Assembly: GCA_045660865.1 (NCBI GenBank)
Contig: JAZREP010000011.1
Span: 1-64,000, forward strand
Length of the DNA stretch: 64,000 bases
DNA from: CAZRRV01 sp045660865
GTDB taxonomy: Bacteria > Bacillota > Clostridia > Oscillospirales > Acutalibacteraceae
Direction of reading: 5' to 3'
Under the pieces are notes generated by a model that worked only from the letters and a program-made list of their open reading frames with translations, searched no databases and was not told the DNA's origin. Shown one piece after another: positions 1-8,743 of the stretch (position 1 is the stretch's first letter; every line of letters begins with the position of its first letter). Both the position numbers and the translations under genes were made by a program.

Positions 1-545
1 TGGAAGGGTATAAGCCACAAATATTTGTAATGTCGAGTTTTGATAATCCGCAACTGGAAATTCAAAGCTTAAATGCAGGCGCTGCTTATTATTTGATTAA
101 GCCGTTTGACATTCATGTTCTTGCCGAGAGAATAATACAAATGACAAGTAAGCAAACAAAAGAGTCAGGCAAGGATGACAGCTTAACCGATTCTGATTTA
201 GAGCTTATGATAACAGAGATTATTCATCAAATCGGCGTTCCTGCACATATTAAAGGCTATCACTATTTAAGGGAGGCAATTGTGCTGTCAGTACAAAATG
301 CCGATATTATAAATTCGGTTACTAAAGTTTTATATCCTACTGTTGCTAAGCGTCACCAGACCACCGCTTCACGTGTTGAGCGTGCTATAAGACACGCTAT
401 TGAGGTTGCCTGGGACAGAGGCAACGTTGATGTGCTGAATTCCTATTTTGGGTATACGATTGATAATAACCGAGGAAAACCTACTAATAGCGAATTTATA
501 GCAATGATTGCAGACAAACTGCGTTTGCGCCTTAAAATAGCATAA
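1..545 (+). CDS. spo0A: Spo0A, sporulation master response regulator (3' part)
   Basis: The gene is open at the left edge; the reading frame begins at base 3 and only the C-terminal ~180 residues are present. The first part is the end of a receiver domain, including the conserved Lys-Pro (LIKPFD). After a linker comes the Spo0A C-terminal DNA-binding domain, with an IGVPAHIKGYHYLR segment and the recognition-helix region TTASRVERAIRHAIE. In the family, phosphorylated Spo0A binds TGTCGAA boxes to launch sporulation. The gene converges on the aro operon and shares a bidirectional terminator with it. Identification is firm; the phospho-acceptor Asp lies outside the window. Confidence 0.96.
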   Translation, partial: EGYKPQIFVMSSFDNPQLEIQSLNAGAAYYLIKPFDIHVLAERIIQMTSKQTKESGKDDSLTDSDLELMITEIIHQIGVPAHIKGYHYLREAIVLSVQNADIINSVTKVLYPTVAKRHQTTASRVERAIRHAIEVAWDRGNVDVLNSYFGYTIDNNRGKPTNSEFIAMIADKLRLRLKIA

Positions 546-576
546 AAAAACCGCCGTGCTTTCACGGCGGTTTTTA
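546..576. terminator. Bidirectional intrinsic terminator between spo0A and aroQ
   Basis: An 8-bp GC-rich stem (CCGCCGTG / CACGGCGG, 551-558 and 563-570) has a 4-nt loop. It is flanked by A7 on the left and T5 on the right, so it can terminate both converging transcripts. Confidence 0.92.
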
Positions 577-999
577 TTATAGTAAACAATCAATGGCTTC
601 TAGATAACCTGCAAAACCTTTACCGCAGATTGTCTTTTTACAGACCTCTGAAATATAGGAATGCGAACGGAATTTTTCACGGTTATTTATATTGGAAATA
701 TGCACCTCAACGGTTGGGATACCAACGGTTTTAAGGGCATCTAAAATAGCAATACTTGTATGAGTGTAAGCCGCAGGGTTAATAACAATACCGTCTACCT
801 TATCAAAATAGGCAGACTGTATAGCGTCAACAATCGCACCTTCATGGTTGGATTGAAAAAAGCTTACCTCTATTTGTTTATTTGTACAATGCTCCTCTAT
901 CATAGATACAAGTTCACTGTATGTACCCTTGCCGTATATTTCCGGCTCACGGATACCAAGCATATTTAGGTTTGGACCGTTAATTACAAGTATTCTCAT
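577..999 (-). CDS. aroQ: 3-dehydroquinate dehydratase, type II
   Basis: Catalyses the trans-dehydration of 3-dehydroquinate to 3-dehydroshikimate, step 3 of the shikimate pathway. At 140 aa it has normal length for the small type II enzyme. Visible motifs are the N-terminal GPNLNMLG with Arg17, the catalytic Tyr22 in PEIYG, the INPAAYTH segment (72-80), EVHISN with His100, and the lid Arg after EKF. Type II enzymes are dodecamers and do not form a Schiff base. It is the last gene of the aro operon, and its start overlaps the end of aroEK by 20 bases, which suggests translational coupling. Confidence 0.96.
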   Translation of the reverse strand: MRILVINGPNLNMLGIREPEIYGKGTYSELVSMIEEHCTNKQIEVSFFQSNHEGAIVDAIQSAYFDKVDGIVINPAAYTHTSIAILDALKTVGIPTVEVHISNINNREKFRSHSYISEVCKKTICGKGFAGYLEAIDCLL

Positions 1000-2221
1000 T
1001 GTTTATAGCCTCCATAATCCTTTTGCAGGTGATTTCGGGGTCATTATCTACCTTTACTGTAAAATCGCTTACAGACTGATAAATTGGCAGTCTTTTCGCA
1101 TACATTTCACGTAAAGTACTAATATCCTTAGAGAGCGGTCGACCATCAGTAGATAAACTTTCTATATCTCGTTTGAGGAAAACAACCTTTGAATTTTGCT
1201 TTAACGCAATTTGATTTATTTCTTTTAACACAGCGCCGCCGCCCGTTGCAATTACAAGACCCAACTGTTTTGATGCAGTTAAAATGGTATCGGTTTCTAA
1301 TTGCCTAAAATATTCTTCGCCTTTATTTTTAAAAATTTCGGCAATAGAGCAACCGGCTTTTTCGGCTATCAATGCATCGGTATCGGCAAAGGTTTTACCC
1401 AACTGTTCTGAGAGTAGTTTGCCAACAGTACTTTTGCCGCAACCCGGCATACCTACAAGCACGATGTTTGAAAATTCTTGGCGTATGGCATTAACAGTTT
1501 TATTTAGCTTATTATCCGGATTTTCTTCATCTAAAAATATTTCTGCGGCACGCTTACCTTGTGCCACCAGCATTTCAAGACCATTTACTGCCATAATTCC
1601 CAAAGCTTTTGCATCAAGCAACAGCTTTGTTGAAAGGGGATTATAAATAATATCTACAACCGTATGGCAGGCTTTAAATTCTTTTAAATCAATGGGGGAT
1701 TGCAAGTTATCTGGATACATACCAACAGGTGTAGTGTTGATTATGATGTTCGCATCATAGTGCTTTGAAATGTTTTCATAATTATTTTCACCGCTTCGTG
1801 AAATCACAACAATTTCTTTGGCGTTTAAATCCTTCAAAACACACTGAACGGTTAGGCTAGCTCCTCCGCTGCCCAAAACCATAACTTTTTCATTATTTAC
1901 GGAGACATTATTGTTTTTAAGCAAATAACGAAATCCGTAATAATCAGTATTGTATCCTATTGTCTTGCCATTTAAAAAGCGAATTGTATTTACACTGCCG
2001 ATGCGACTTGCTTGTTCATCAAGCTCATCACAGTAGGGAATAACTGCTTTTTTATAGGGTATAGTTACATTAAACCCATCGTAATGGCAATCGGTGAAAA
2101 AAGTCGAAAGCTCATCTGCGCTTTTTTCAATTAAATCATAGGAATAGTCACCGAAATATGAATGAATTTGCGGTGACAGGCTGTGGGAAAGTTTTTCACC
2201 CAATAAACCAAACTGTTTCAT
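980..2221 (-). CDS. aroEK: Bifunctional shikimate dehydrogenase / shikimate kinase (AroE-AroK fusion)
   Basis: One 413-residue chain carries two consecutive pathway enzymes. Residues ~1-248 are AroE: SHSLSP near 12-17, NVTIPYK with the catalytic Lys57, NTD with Asp93, and the nucleotide-binding GSGGAS (117-122). Residues ~252-413 are AroK: the Walker A GMPGCGKST (257-265), the shikimate-binding Asp of ADTD (279-282), the GGG loop (327-329) and the lid GRPL (360-363). Together they convert 3-dehydroshikimate to shikimate and then to shikimate 3-phosphate. There is no stop or frameshift between the halves. The start directly abuts the stop of pheA. The fusion is read directly from the sequence; the activities are inferred from intact motifs. 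Confidence 0.95.
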   Translation of the reverse strand: MKQFGLLGEKLSHSLSPQIHSYFGDYSYDLIEKSADELSTFFTDCHYDGFNVTIPYKKAVIPYCDELDEQASRIGSVNTIRFLNGKTIGYNTDYYGFRYLLKNNNVSVNNEKVMVLGSGGASLTVQCVLKDLNAKEIVVISRSGENNYENISKHYDANIIINTTPVGMYPDNLQSPIDLKEFKACHTVVDIIYNPLSTKLLLDAKALGIMAVNGLEMLVAQGKRAAEIFLDEENPDNKLNKTVNAIRQEFSNIVLVGMPGCGKSTVGKLLSEQLGKTFADTDALIAEKAGCSIAEIFKNKGEEYFRQLETDTILTASKQLGLVIATGGGAVLKEINQIALKQNSKVVFLKRDIESLSTDGRPLSKDISTLREMYAKRLPIYQSVSDFTVKVDNDPEITCKRIMEAINNENTCN

Positions 2222-3372
2222 TATACAACCTCAATGTAGCTTCCCAAATACTGGAATTGTTCAGCCTCCAGTTGCAATTGGGAAAGTAAATTAACAAAAT
2301 TATCGGAGTACACCGAAACATCAATATCGAAATAGAACATAAACTCAAAATCTTTACCCGCCAGCGGTCTGCTTTCAAGTTTAATTAAATTTATACCAAG
2401 CGAATAGAACTTGGAAATGATGTTGTAGAGTGAGCCTGGCTTGTGCGGCAGAGTCAGCATAATACTGGTACGGTTTGCACCGGGATAAATTTCCAAGTCT
2501 TTTGAGATGCAAATAAAACGGGTATAGTTATTATCTACATTAGCGATAGAATCTTTTATAATATCAAGGTCATAAAGAGTAGCGCAGCTGCTAGAAGAAA
2601 TAGCTGCAATATCATTACGGTCGCTGTTTGAAACAGCTTTGGCCGCCATTGCTGTATTCTCGCAAACGTGAACTTTTACACCGTTAAGACTTTGCAAAAA
2701 TTGACTGCATTGATTTATAGCCTGTTCGTGAGAATATATCTCTTTAATATCCTCTAATTTAGTGCCTTTTTTAGCCAGCAAATTATGCGAAACGTGAATT
2801 CTGGTGCTGCGAACAATATGAAATTTATATTGTGACATTAAGTCGTAAATTTGATTTACAGAACCTGCAGAGCTGTTTTCCAAAGGTAAAACACCATACT
2901 TGCAAAGACCACTGTCTACTGCGCTGAAAACACCCTCGAAAGAGTTTAAATACATAATGTTAGGCGCCGCAAAAAGTTTATCGCAAGCTAATTGTGAGTA
3001 TGCCCCTTCAATACCTTGACAAGCTACCAAAGCGCTTTCAGGGAAAAGTTTATTAGTAGTGTCGGTAGCAGTTTTGATTTTGTTTACAAGTTCACTATCG
3101 AAACCGAGTATATGGTTCTGGTAAGAACGGCTTAAACTCATAATAGAGTTATAGAGTATGCGTGTTTGCGATTCTAAATCTTTTCCTGCAAGAGTAGATA
3201 CTTTTGCCAATAATTTGCGCTCTCTTTCAAGGTCGAGAATAGGCTTACCGTTATTCTTTTTGTCATTGGCAATTTCAGCACAAACTGACATACGTTTAAC
3301 AAAGAGGGATACTATTTCCTTATCAATTGTGTCAATTTCATTTCTTAAATTCTCTATAGACAATTTTAGCAC
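2221..3372 (-). CDS. pheA: Bifunctional chorismate mutase / prephenate dehydratase
   Basis: Converts chorismate to prephenate and then to phenylpyruvate, committing carbon to phenylalanine. Residues 1-85 form an AroQ-type chorismate mutase helix bundle (LRNEIDTIDKEIVSLFVKR, then DLERERK). Residues ~112-290 are prephenate dehydratase with the catalytic-Thr motif NYTRF (282-286). Residues ~300-383 are an ACT domain with ESRP (333-336), the usual site of allosteric Phe inhibition. The length of 383 aa matches the P-protein family. It lies 5 bases downstream of aroC in the operon. Confidence 0.96.
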   Translation of the reverse strand: MLKLSIENLRNEIDTIDKEIVSLFVKRMSVCAEIANDKKNNGKPILDLERERKLLAKVSTLAGKDLESQTRILYNSIMSLSRSYQNHILGFDSELVNKIKTATDTTNKLFPESALVACQGIEGAYSQLACDKLFAAPNIMYLNSFEGVFSAVDSGLCKYGVLPLENSSAGSVNQIYDLMSQYKFHIVRSTRIHVSHNLLAKKGTKLEDIKEIYSHEQAINQCSQFLQSLNGVKVHVCENTAMAAKAVSNSDRNDIAAISSSSCATLYDLDIIKDSIANVDNNYTRFICISKDLEIYPGANRTSIMLTLPHKPGSLYNIISKFYSLGINLIKLESRPLAGKDFEFMFYFDIDVSVYSDNFVNLLSQLQLEAEQFQYLGSYIEVV

Positions 3373-3377
3373 CTCGA

Positions 3378-4439
3378 TTAAATGATATAATCACATAAAG
3401 CAACAGCACAAGCCGCCTCAACACAGGGGACCGCACGGGGTACGATACAGGGGTCGTGCCGGCCTTTAATAACAATTGTTTCATTAGTTTTAGTTTTTAG
3501 ATTAACTGTTTCTTGCGCTTTGCCAATTGATGGAGTAGGCTTAAAAGCAACCTTGAAAACTATGGGCATACCTGTACTAATGCCACCCAAAATACCGCCG
3601 TGGTTGTTGGTTTTAGTTCTAACAGTTCCATCATCATAGTAAAACGGGTCATTGTTTTGTGAGCCAAGTAAAGTTGAGCCTGCAAAACCGCTGCCAAATT
3701 CAATTCCTTTTACAGCGGGAATGCCGAAAATGGCTGCCGAAATTTTGCTTTCTAGCCCATCAAACATTGCATCGCCAACGCCGGCAGGGAAGCCGAGTAC
3801 AGCACATTCAACAGTGCCGCCAACCGAGTCAAGATTACTCTTGGCTTCGCTTATTTTAGCAAGCATCTTTTCCTTTTTAGATTCATCAAATACGGGAAAT
3901 TTGTCATCTGAAATTATGCTGTCAATTTGAGTTTCTAAATATGGTGTATCAAAAATATCAGCAATGGAAGAAATATGCGCTTGAATAAAAATGCCCTTTG
4001 TCTCTAAATATTGCAAGCAAAGACCGCCAGCAATACAAAACGGAGCAGTCATTCGTCCTGAAAACTTTCCGCCGCCTCTCATATCATAAGAATCGCCAAA
4101 CTTAACCTTAGCTGTGTAATCAGCATGTGAAGGTCTTGGGCAATCCAAAAGATTATCATAATCAGAGGAATGAACGTTTGTGTTGCGAATGATGGCACGA
4201 ATGGGTTCACCTGTTGTTAGACCATCAACAACACCGCTTATAAATTCAGGAATGTCAGCCTCTTTTCTTTGTGTAGCAAAGGCAGAGTTACCGGGCGCAC
4301 GCCGTTTCATAAATCGGTTCAAAGCATCAAAATCTATACTGAAACCGGCAGGAAACCCATAAATATCAACACCAATAGTCCCAGAGTGTGACTGACCAAA
4401 TATGGATATTTTCAGTTTGCTTCCAAAGATTGAGGACAT
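3378..4439 (-). CDS. aroC: Chorismate synthase
   Basis: Converts 5-enolpyruvylshikimate 3-phosphate to chorismate, the last common step, using reduced FMN. Signature regions are GQSHSG near the N-terminus (usually GESHG), the RRAPG..AFATQRKEAD block, DMRGGGKFSGRMTAP in the middle, and KTNNHGGILGGISTGMPI towards the C-terminus. The length of 353 aa is normal. Its first 28 bases overlap the end of aroA. The Glu-to-Gln change in the GESHG motif is a small deviation that I do not expect to abolish activity. Confidence 0.96.
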   Translation of the reverse strand: MSSIFGSKLKISIFGQSHSGTIGVDIYGFPAGFSIDFDALNRFMKRRAPGNSAFATQRKEADIPEFISGVVDGLTTGEPIRAIIRNTNVHSSDYDNLLDCPRPSHADYTAKVKFGDSYDMRGGGKFSGRMTAPFCIAGGLCLQYLETKGIFIQAHISSIADIFDTPYLETQIDSIISDDKFPVFDESKKEKMLAKISEAKSNLDSVGGTVECAVLGFPAGVGDAMFDGLESKISAAIFGIPAVKGIEFGSGFAGSTLLGSQNNDPFYYDDGTVRTKTNNHGGILGGISTGMPIVFKVAFKPTPSIGKAQETVNLKTKTNETIVIKGRHDPCIVPRAVPCVEAACAVALCDYII

Positions 4440-5698
4440 ATTATCATTCCTTTCGCCTGAAATTCGTTGTAAAAATCAGGGTATGATTTTTCTGTTGCTT
4501 CGGCATCAATTATGGTGACCGGTTTGTCGCAAATAAAGCTGGCAACGGCTGCCGACATAGCAATTCTGTGGTCGTTATATGAATCGACTGTACCACCGTT
4601 TAGTCGGACGGTTCCGTTAATTATTAAAGCATCGTCAGTGATTTCTATTTTGCCGCCTAACGCAGAAATCATTTGGGCAACTGTTTGCAAGCGGTTGCTT
4701 TCTTTATATATCAGTCGCTTGGCATTATATATTTTTGTTTGACCGTTAATAGCGCAGGCAAAAACAGAAAGTATAGGCACCAAGTCAGGTATTTGAGATG
4801 CATCAATTTGTAAAGGAGACAATTGCTTTGCATCGGTTATTTTTAGCTTGTTGCCGTTAGTTTCAAATTTAACGCCTGCTTTTTCTAAAATAGAAAGAAC
4901 AGTTTTATCACCCTGTAAAGATGAGTGATTAAGGTTTGATAAAACAAAATCATAACTTTTGGTAATACCTGAGGCAACAAGCCAAAAAGCAGCATTTGAC
5001 CAGTCGCCCTCAGCTTCAACATTTTTAGGGGAGATGTAATTGCTGTTCGATGCAATTTTAAAGGTGAAAGGTGACACTTGTACAACATTTATGCCGAAAA
5101 TTTTCATTGTATTAAGTGTCATTTCTATGTACGGGTAGGATTCAACGTTGCCGTTGATTTTTATTGTGCAATCATTACCCAATAATGGTGCGGCAAACAA
5201 AAGACCACTTATAAATTGTGAGCTTATATTACCGCCTATTTCAAATGAATCACCTTTAATCTGACCTTCAATATTAAGCGGAAAAACACCTTGCGGTGAG
5301 AGTTTGCAGCCGTTATCACTAAGGAGTTCATATAACGGCGAAAGAGGTCTTTCGCTTAATCTACCGCAGCCTGTAAATGAGCCGCCAATACCAAGTGCCG
5401 CAATAATCGGCAATAAAAATCTAAGCGTTGAACCGCTTTCGTTGCAATTTAAAGTAGGGTTTGCTTTAAGTGTATCAAAGGGGAATACAGTTATAGTATC
5501 GTTATCAATGTTGATATCTGCCGCAAAGTTGCGCAGACAATCAACGGTTGCCAAAATGTCTTTAGAAACCGTTGTGTTTTTAATTGTGGTAGGTGTTTTG
5601 CTAAGCGCCGCACATATCAACAAGCGATGCAAATTTGATTTTGAAGCAATTATAGCCGTTTCACCGCAAAGGCGGTGACCGGTAACTGTTAAATTCAT
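4412..5698 (-). CDS. aroA: 3-phosphoshikimate 1-carboxyvinyltransferase (EPSP synthase)
   Basis: Transfers the enolpyruvyl group of PEP to shikimate 3-phosphate. The protein has 428 residues and the inside-out alpha/beta fold signatures: an N-terminal KSNLHR with the catalytic Lys, NCNESGSTLRFLLP for PEP binding, GGNISSQFISGLL, KESNRLQT, and SYNDHRIAMSAAV near the C-terminus. The 1-base overlap with aroB and 28-base overlap with aroC indicate a single translated operon. The GSTLRF form of the PEP loop differs from the GTAMRP form of E. coli; I cannot judge glyphosate sensitivity from sequence alone. Confidence 0.95.
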   Translation of the reverse strand: MNLTVTGHRLCGETAIIASKSNLHRLLICAALSKTPTTIKNTTVSKDILATVDCLRNFAADINIDNDTITVFPFDTLKANPTLNCNESGSTLRFLLPIIAALGIGGSFTGCGRLSERPLSPLYELLSDNGCKLSPQGVFPLNIEGQIKGDSFEIGGNISSQFISGLLFAAPLLGNDCTIKINGNVESYPYIEMTLNTMKIFGINVVQVSPFTFKIASNSNYISPKNVEAEGDWSNAAFWLVASGITKSYDFVLSNLNHSSLQGDKTVLSILEKAGVKFETNGNKLKITDAKQLSPLQIDASQIPDLVPILSVFACAINGQTKIYNAKRLIYKESNRLQTVAQMISALGGKIEITDDALIINGTVRLNGGTVDSYNDHRIAMSAAVASFICDKPVTIIDAEATEKSYPDFYNEFQAKGMIICPQSLEAN

Positions 5699-6747
5699 TA
5701 CTGCAAACCTGCCTTAATATAATTCTCTAATTCACGGATGCTTATTTTAGAAAGTTGACTTGTACCTATATTGGAAATAGTGACCAAATTGATAGTATCA
5801 CTAGCACGCTTTTTATCCGATAAGGCTGCATTATATAACTCATCACAACTGTAATTACAGTCTGTTGGCAAATTGTAGCTTTCTAAAAGCGCCAATAAAC
5901 GATTAAAGTGCTCTAACTTTAAGTGATTAGTGTTTACTAATGCACGAGAGATAATAGCCATACCAATACTTACAGCACTGCCGTGCGAAATTGTATAGGA
6001 ACTTAACTTTTCAATTGCATGGCCAATTGTGTGGCCAAAGTTTAAAATTTGCCTTTGACCTTTATCGGTTTCGTCCTTACCTACAATTTCACTTTTTATT
6101 GAAACGCAATGCTTAATAATTGCGCTGTTGTTTAATTCTTTTTGTTCTAATTTTGAAAAGAATTTTTCGTCCCAAATCATACCGTACTTAATAACTTCAG
6201 CCATACCGTCTGCATAAATTTCGTTAGGCAGAGTGTTTAATGTGTTTGGGTCACATAAAACCAAATCGGGCTGATAGAAAGCGCCGAACAGATTTTTACC
6301 AACGGACAAGTTTACGGCAGTTTTACCGCCCACCGATGAATCTACACAGGCAAGCAGGGTAGTGGGAATTTGAACAAATCCAATACCACGCAAATAGGTT
6401 GCGGCGCAAAAGCCTGCCAAATCGCCTATAACACCGCCGCCTAATGCTACAATTGCATCAGTCTTAGTAAATTGTTCTTGGGCTAAATAAGTAACAATTT
6501 TTATAAGATTATCGGTGCTTTTTGAGGCTTCACCTGCCGGTATAATATAGGGATAAACAGTAAAATCGCTATCTTCAAAAGATGCTTTTACAGTGCTTAG
6601 ATATAAAGGCGCAACATTACTGTCAGTAAGCAGTAAAATTTTGTTGCCGCTAATAACCTTAGCACAATGTTCTCCGCTTTTATGTAAAAGACCGTTTTCA
6701 ATTTTAACTTCGTAGGTTTTGGAAGCATTGACGATAACGGTTTCCAT
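5698..6747 (-). CDS. aroB: 3-dehydroquinate synthase
   Basis: Cyclises DAHP to 3-dehydroquinate, step 2 of the pathway, using catalytic NAD+ and a divalent metal. The 349-aa protein shows the NAD-binding GGGVIGDLAGF block, the ATYLRGI..QIPTTLLA..DSSVGGKT region, and the metal-binding GHTIGHAIE histidines. The start codon abuts the tyrA stop and the end overlaps aroA by one base. The RBS lies inside tyrA, consistent with coupled translation. Confidence 0.96.
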   Translation of the reverse strand: METVIVNASKTYEVKIENGLLHKSGEHCAKVISGNKILLLTDSNVAPLYLSTVKASFEDSDFTVYPYIIPAGEASKSTDNLIKIVTYLAQEQFTKTDAIVALGGGVIGDLAGFCAATYLRGIGFVQIPTTLLACVDSSVGGKTAVNLSVGKNLFGAFYQPDLVLCDPNTLNTLPNEIYADGMAEVIKYGMIWDEKFFSKLEQKELNNSAIIKHCVSIKSEIVGKDETDKGQRQILNFGHTIGHAIEKLSSYTISHGSAVSIGMAIISRALVNTNHLKLEHFNRLLALLESYNLPTDCNYSCDELYNAALSDKKRASDTINLVTISNIGTSQLSKISIRELENYIKAGLQ

Positions 6748-7581
6748 TTACGAATCAATCCTTTTCTTTCTGTTACTGCCGTCCTTTAATAGTTTTGATA
6801 ACATAGTTGCATCATTGCTTTCAAGGGCGGTTTTATATTCGCTTAATGAGGATATTATATTATCAATTTCAAAAAGCAAATTATCTTTGTTTTGTAAAAA
6901 CAACTCTGTCCACATTTTTTCGTTTAAGCGTGCAACACGGGTTAAATCCTTGTAACTACCGGCGGAAAAACCTCTATGCGCTTCTGCTTGAGGACTTTTC
7001 ACATAGGCGTTTGATACAATGTGAGCCAACTGTGATGTGAAAGCTATTATTTTATCGTGTTGCTCAGGTGTTGTTACGGTTACAGAGTTAAATCCTGCTG
7101 ACTTAATTAAATTTGTTACCTGTTCAAGTAATTGTATATTGTCTGTGTTTTCTGGGGTTAAAATCATAGAGGCGCCGTCAAACAAATCGGCTGTTGCAAA
7201 TTTATAACCGGAATGGTGAAGACCTGCCATTGGGTGTCCGCCAATAAAAGTAAAACCATACTGCTGGGCTATTGGCGTACAAGCGTTACAAATTGAACGT
7301 TTAATGCCGCCGCAATCAATTACCACGGCATTTTTTCTTATCAATTCTGCCTTTTGTTCAACAAATTCTATTGTGGCAGCGGGGTATACTGAAAGGAAAA
7401 TATAATCACAATGATTTATATTTTCATCTGTGAGTGTTTCATCAATATCTCCGGCCATTGCTGCATATTGCGTAGTCGCAGTATCTATATCAAAACCGAA
7501 AATTTTATGTTTGGTATTTTTCTTAAAGGCTTTGGCTAAGGAGCCGCCAATTAACCCTAAGCCGACAATACCGATATTCAT
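6748..7581 (-). CDS. tyrA: Prephenate dehydrogenase
   Basis: Oxidatively decarboxylates prephenate to 4-hydroxyphenylpyruvate for tyrosine synthesis. The 277-residue protein has an N-terminal Rossmann motif GLGLIGGSLA (6-15) and the diagnostic GGHPMAGLHHSG. There is no room for the C-terminal ACT domain found in Bacillus TyrA. Tyrosine feedback may therefore act mainly on AroF or through the leader attenuator (inference). It overlaps aroF by one base. Confidence 0.94.
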   Translation of the reverse strand: MNIGIVGLGLIGGSLAKAFKKNTKHKIFGFDIDTATTQYAAMAGDIDETLTDENINHCDYIFLSVYPAATIEFVEQKAELIRKNAVVIDCGGIKRSICNACTPIAQQYGFTFIGGHPMAGLHHSGYKFATADLFDGASMILTPENTDNIQLLEQVTNLIKSAGFNSVTVTTPEQHDKIIAFTSQLAHIVSNAYVKSPQAEAHRGFSAGSYKDLTRVARLNEKMWTELFLQNKDNLLFEIDNIISSLSEYKTALESNDATMLSKLLKDGSNRKKRIDS

Positions 7582-8582
7582 TAGTTTACAGCCTCCAATA
7601 TTTTGCGTACCCGCACGGCAACGTCGTCAAATTGTTCAGGAGTGAGTGATTGGGCGCCGTCGCAAAGTGCTTTTCTTGGGTCGTTGTGAACCTCAATCAT
7701 AATACCGTCAGCGCCGGCCGCTGCCGCTGCTAAAGACATTGGTTTAACAAGGCGGCTTAAACCGCTGGCGTGGCTTGGATCAACAACGATAGGCAGGTGG
7801 GTGAGTTCTTTAAGCATCGGTACCGCAGAAATATCAAGAGTGTTACGAGTGTATGTTTCAAAGGTACGAATACCTCTTTCACAAAGAATAATGTTCTCGT
7901 TGCCTCCTGCCATAATGTACTCGGCACTCATTAAAAGCTCTTTTAATGTGCTTGCAAGACCACGTTTTAGCAATATCGGTTTTTTAGTTTTACCGAGCTC
8001 TTTTAATAAATCGAAGTTCTGCATATTTCTTGCACCAACCTGAATTAAATCAACTTCTTCAAAAAGCGGAAGGTGATTTGCGTTCATAATCTCGGTGACA
8101 ATTGGCATACCGGTTTCTTTTTTTGCCAATTTCAAAAGCTCTATTCCGTCAGCTTGCAAACCTTGGAAATCGTAAGGGGAGGTACGGGGCTTAAATGCAC
8201 CGCCACGCAAAAGCTTAGCACCGGATGCCTTTACCTTTTTAGCAACCTCAATAATTTGGCTTTCAGACTCAACCGAGCAGGGACCTGCAATAAATGCAAA
8301 ATGTCCGCCGCCAAATTTAACTCCGCTGACATCAACAACAGTATCATCGGGATGGAACTTTCTGTTAGCGCTCTTAAATGGGTCTGTAATTCTGGTGACA
8401 CTATCAACAATTTCTAAGTTTTGCAACAGCTCAATGTCAACCTTTGTAGTATCTCCTACAAGTCCTAAAACGGTTTGATAATGACCTTTTGAAATATGAA
8501 CATTTAAATTTTGTGTTTCAAGCCAGGTGATTAAATTTTCAATTTGGTTATCCGCTACTCCGGCTTTAATTACTGCAATCAT
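7581..8582 (-). CDS. aroF: 3-deoxy-7-phosphoheptulonate synthase (DAHP synthase, type I-beta)
   Basis: Condenses PEP and erythrose 4-phosphate, the entry reaction of the shikimate pathway. Residues ~1-70 form an N-terminal ferredoxin-like regulatory domain of the type-I-beta enzymes. The TIM barrel follows with AGPCSVES, RGGAFKPRTSPYDFQG and DPSHASG. In homologues the N-terminal domain binds Phe or Tyr as feedback inhibitor. It is the first structural gene of the operon, with a strong GGAGGT Shine-Dalgarno 9 bases before ATG. That SD lies directly downstream of the T-run of the leader terminator. Confidence 0.96.
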   Translation of the reverse strand: MIAVIKAGVADNQIENLITWLETQNLNVHISKGHYQTVLGLVGDTTKVDIELLQNLEIVDSVTRITDPFKSANRKFHPDDTVVDVSGVKFGGGHFAFIAGPCSVESESQIIEVAKKVKASGAKLLRGGAFKPRTSPYDFQGLQADGIELLKLAKKETGMPIVTEIMNANHLPLFEEVDLIQVGARNMQNFDLLKELGKTKKPILLKRGLASTLKELLMSAEYIMAGGNENIILCERGIRTFETYTRNTLDISAVPMLKELTHLPIVVDPSHASGLSRLVKPMSLAAAAAGADGIMIEVHNDPRKALCDGAQSLTPEQFDDVAVRVRKILEAVN

Positions 8583-8590
8583 TTTTTATT

Positions 8591-8630
8591 ACCTCCAAAA
8601 AATAAAAGTCCGCAGTTTTTCACTGCGGAC
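8591..8630 (-). terminator. Attenuator terminator in the aro leader
   Basis: On the minus strand a perfect 8-bp stem (GTCCGCAG / CTGCGGAC, 8623-8630 and 8608-8615) with a 7-nt loop is followed by TTTTATTTTTT. It ends just before the aroF Shine-Dalgarno, so it stops transcription before the operon unless disrupted. Its 5' arm and loop also take part in the alternative antiterminator stem. Confidence 0.9.
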
Positions 8631-8743
8631 TAAATAGCCTCTAATTAAGGTGTAAAAAAGCACGATAATTATTTGCAGCAAAAAACGCTTCTACATTTGT
8701 TTGTTGAGCAAAAGTAAAAGTAATAAAAGTATTCAGCTGCAAA
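8608..8743 (-). promoter_or_regulatory. Aromatic amino-acid attenuator: mutually exclusive leader stems
   Basis: Four segments are visible on the minus strand. Segment 1 (8736-8743, TTTGCAGC) pairs perfectly with segment 2 (8672-8679, GCTGCAAA). Segment 2, extended as 8675-8686 (GTTTTTTGCTGC), can instead pair over 12 positions, two of them G.U, with segment 3 (8615-8626, GCAGTGAAAAAC). Segment 3 is otherwise part of the terminator 3:4. A ribosome stalled on the Tyr/Phe codons (8711-8731) would mask segment 1, free segment 2 and allow the 2:3 antiterminator. A ribosome reaching the stop codon would cover segment 2 and let the terminator form. Pairings are read from the sequence; the mechanism is inferred from the trp/phe attenuator paradigm. 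Confidence 0.85.

Noticed and set aside
1284..1646. 120-codon plus-strand frame inside aroEK
   Set aside because: Antisense to the kinase domain with no ribosome site; low-complexity Ser/Leu/Pro composition.
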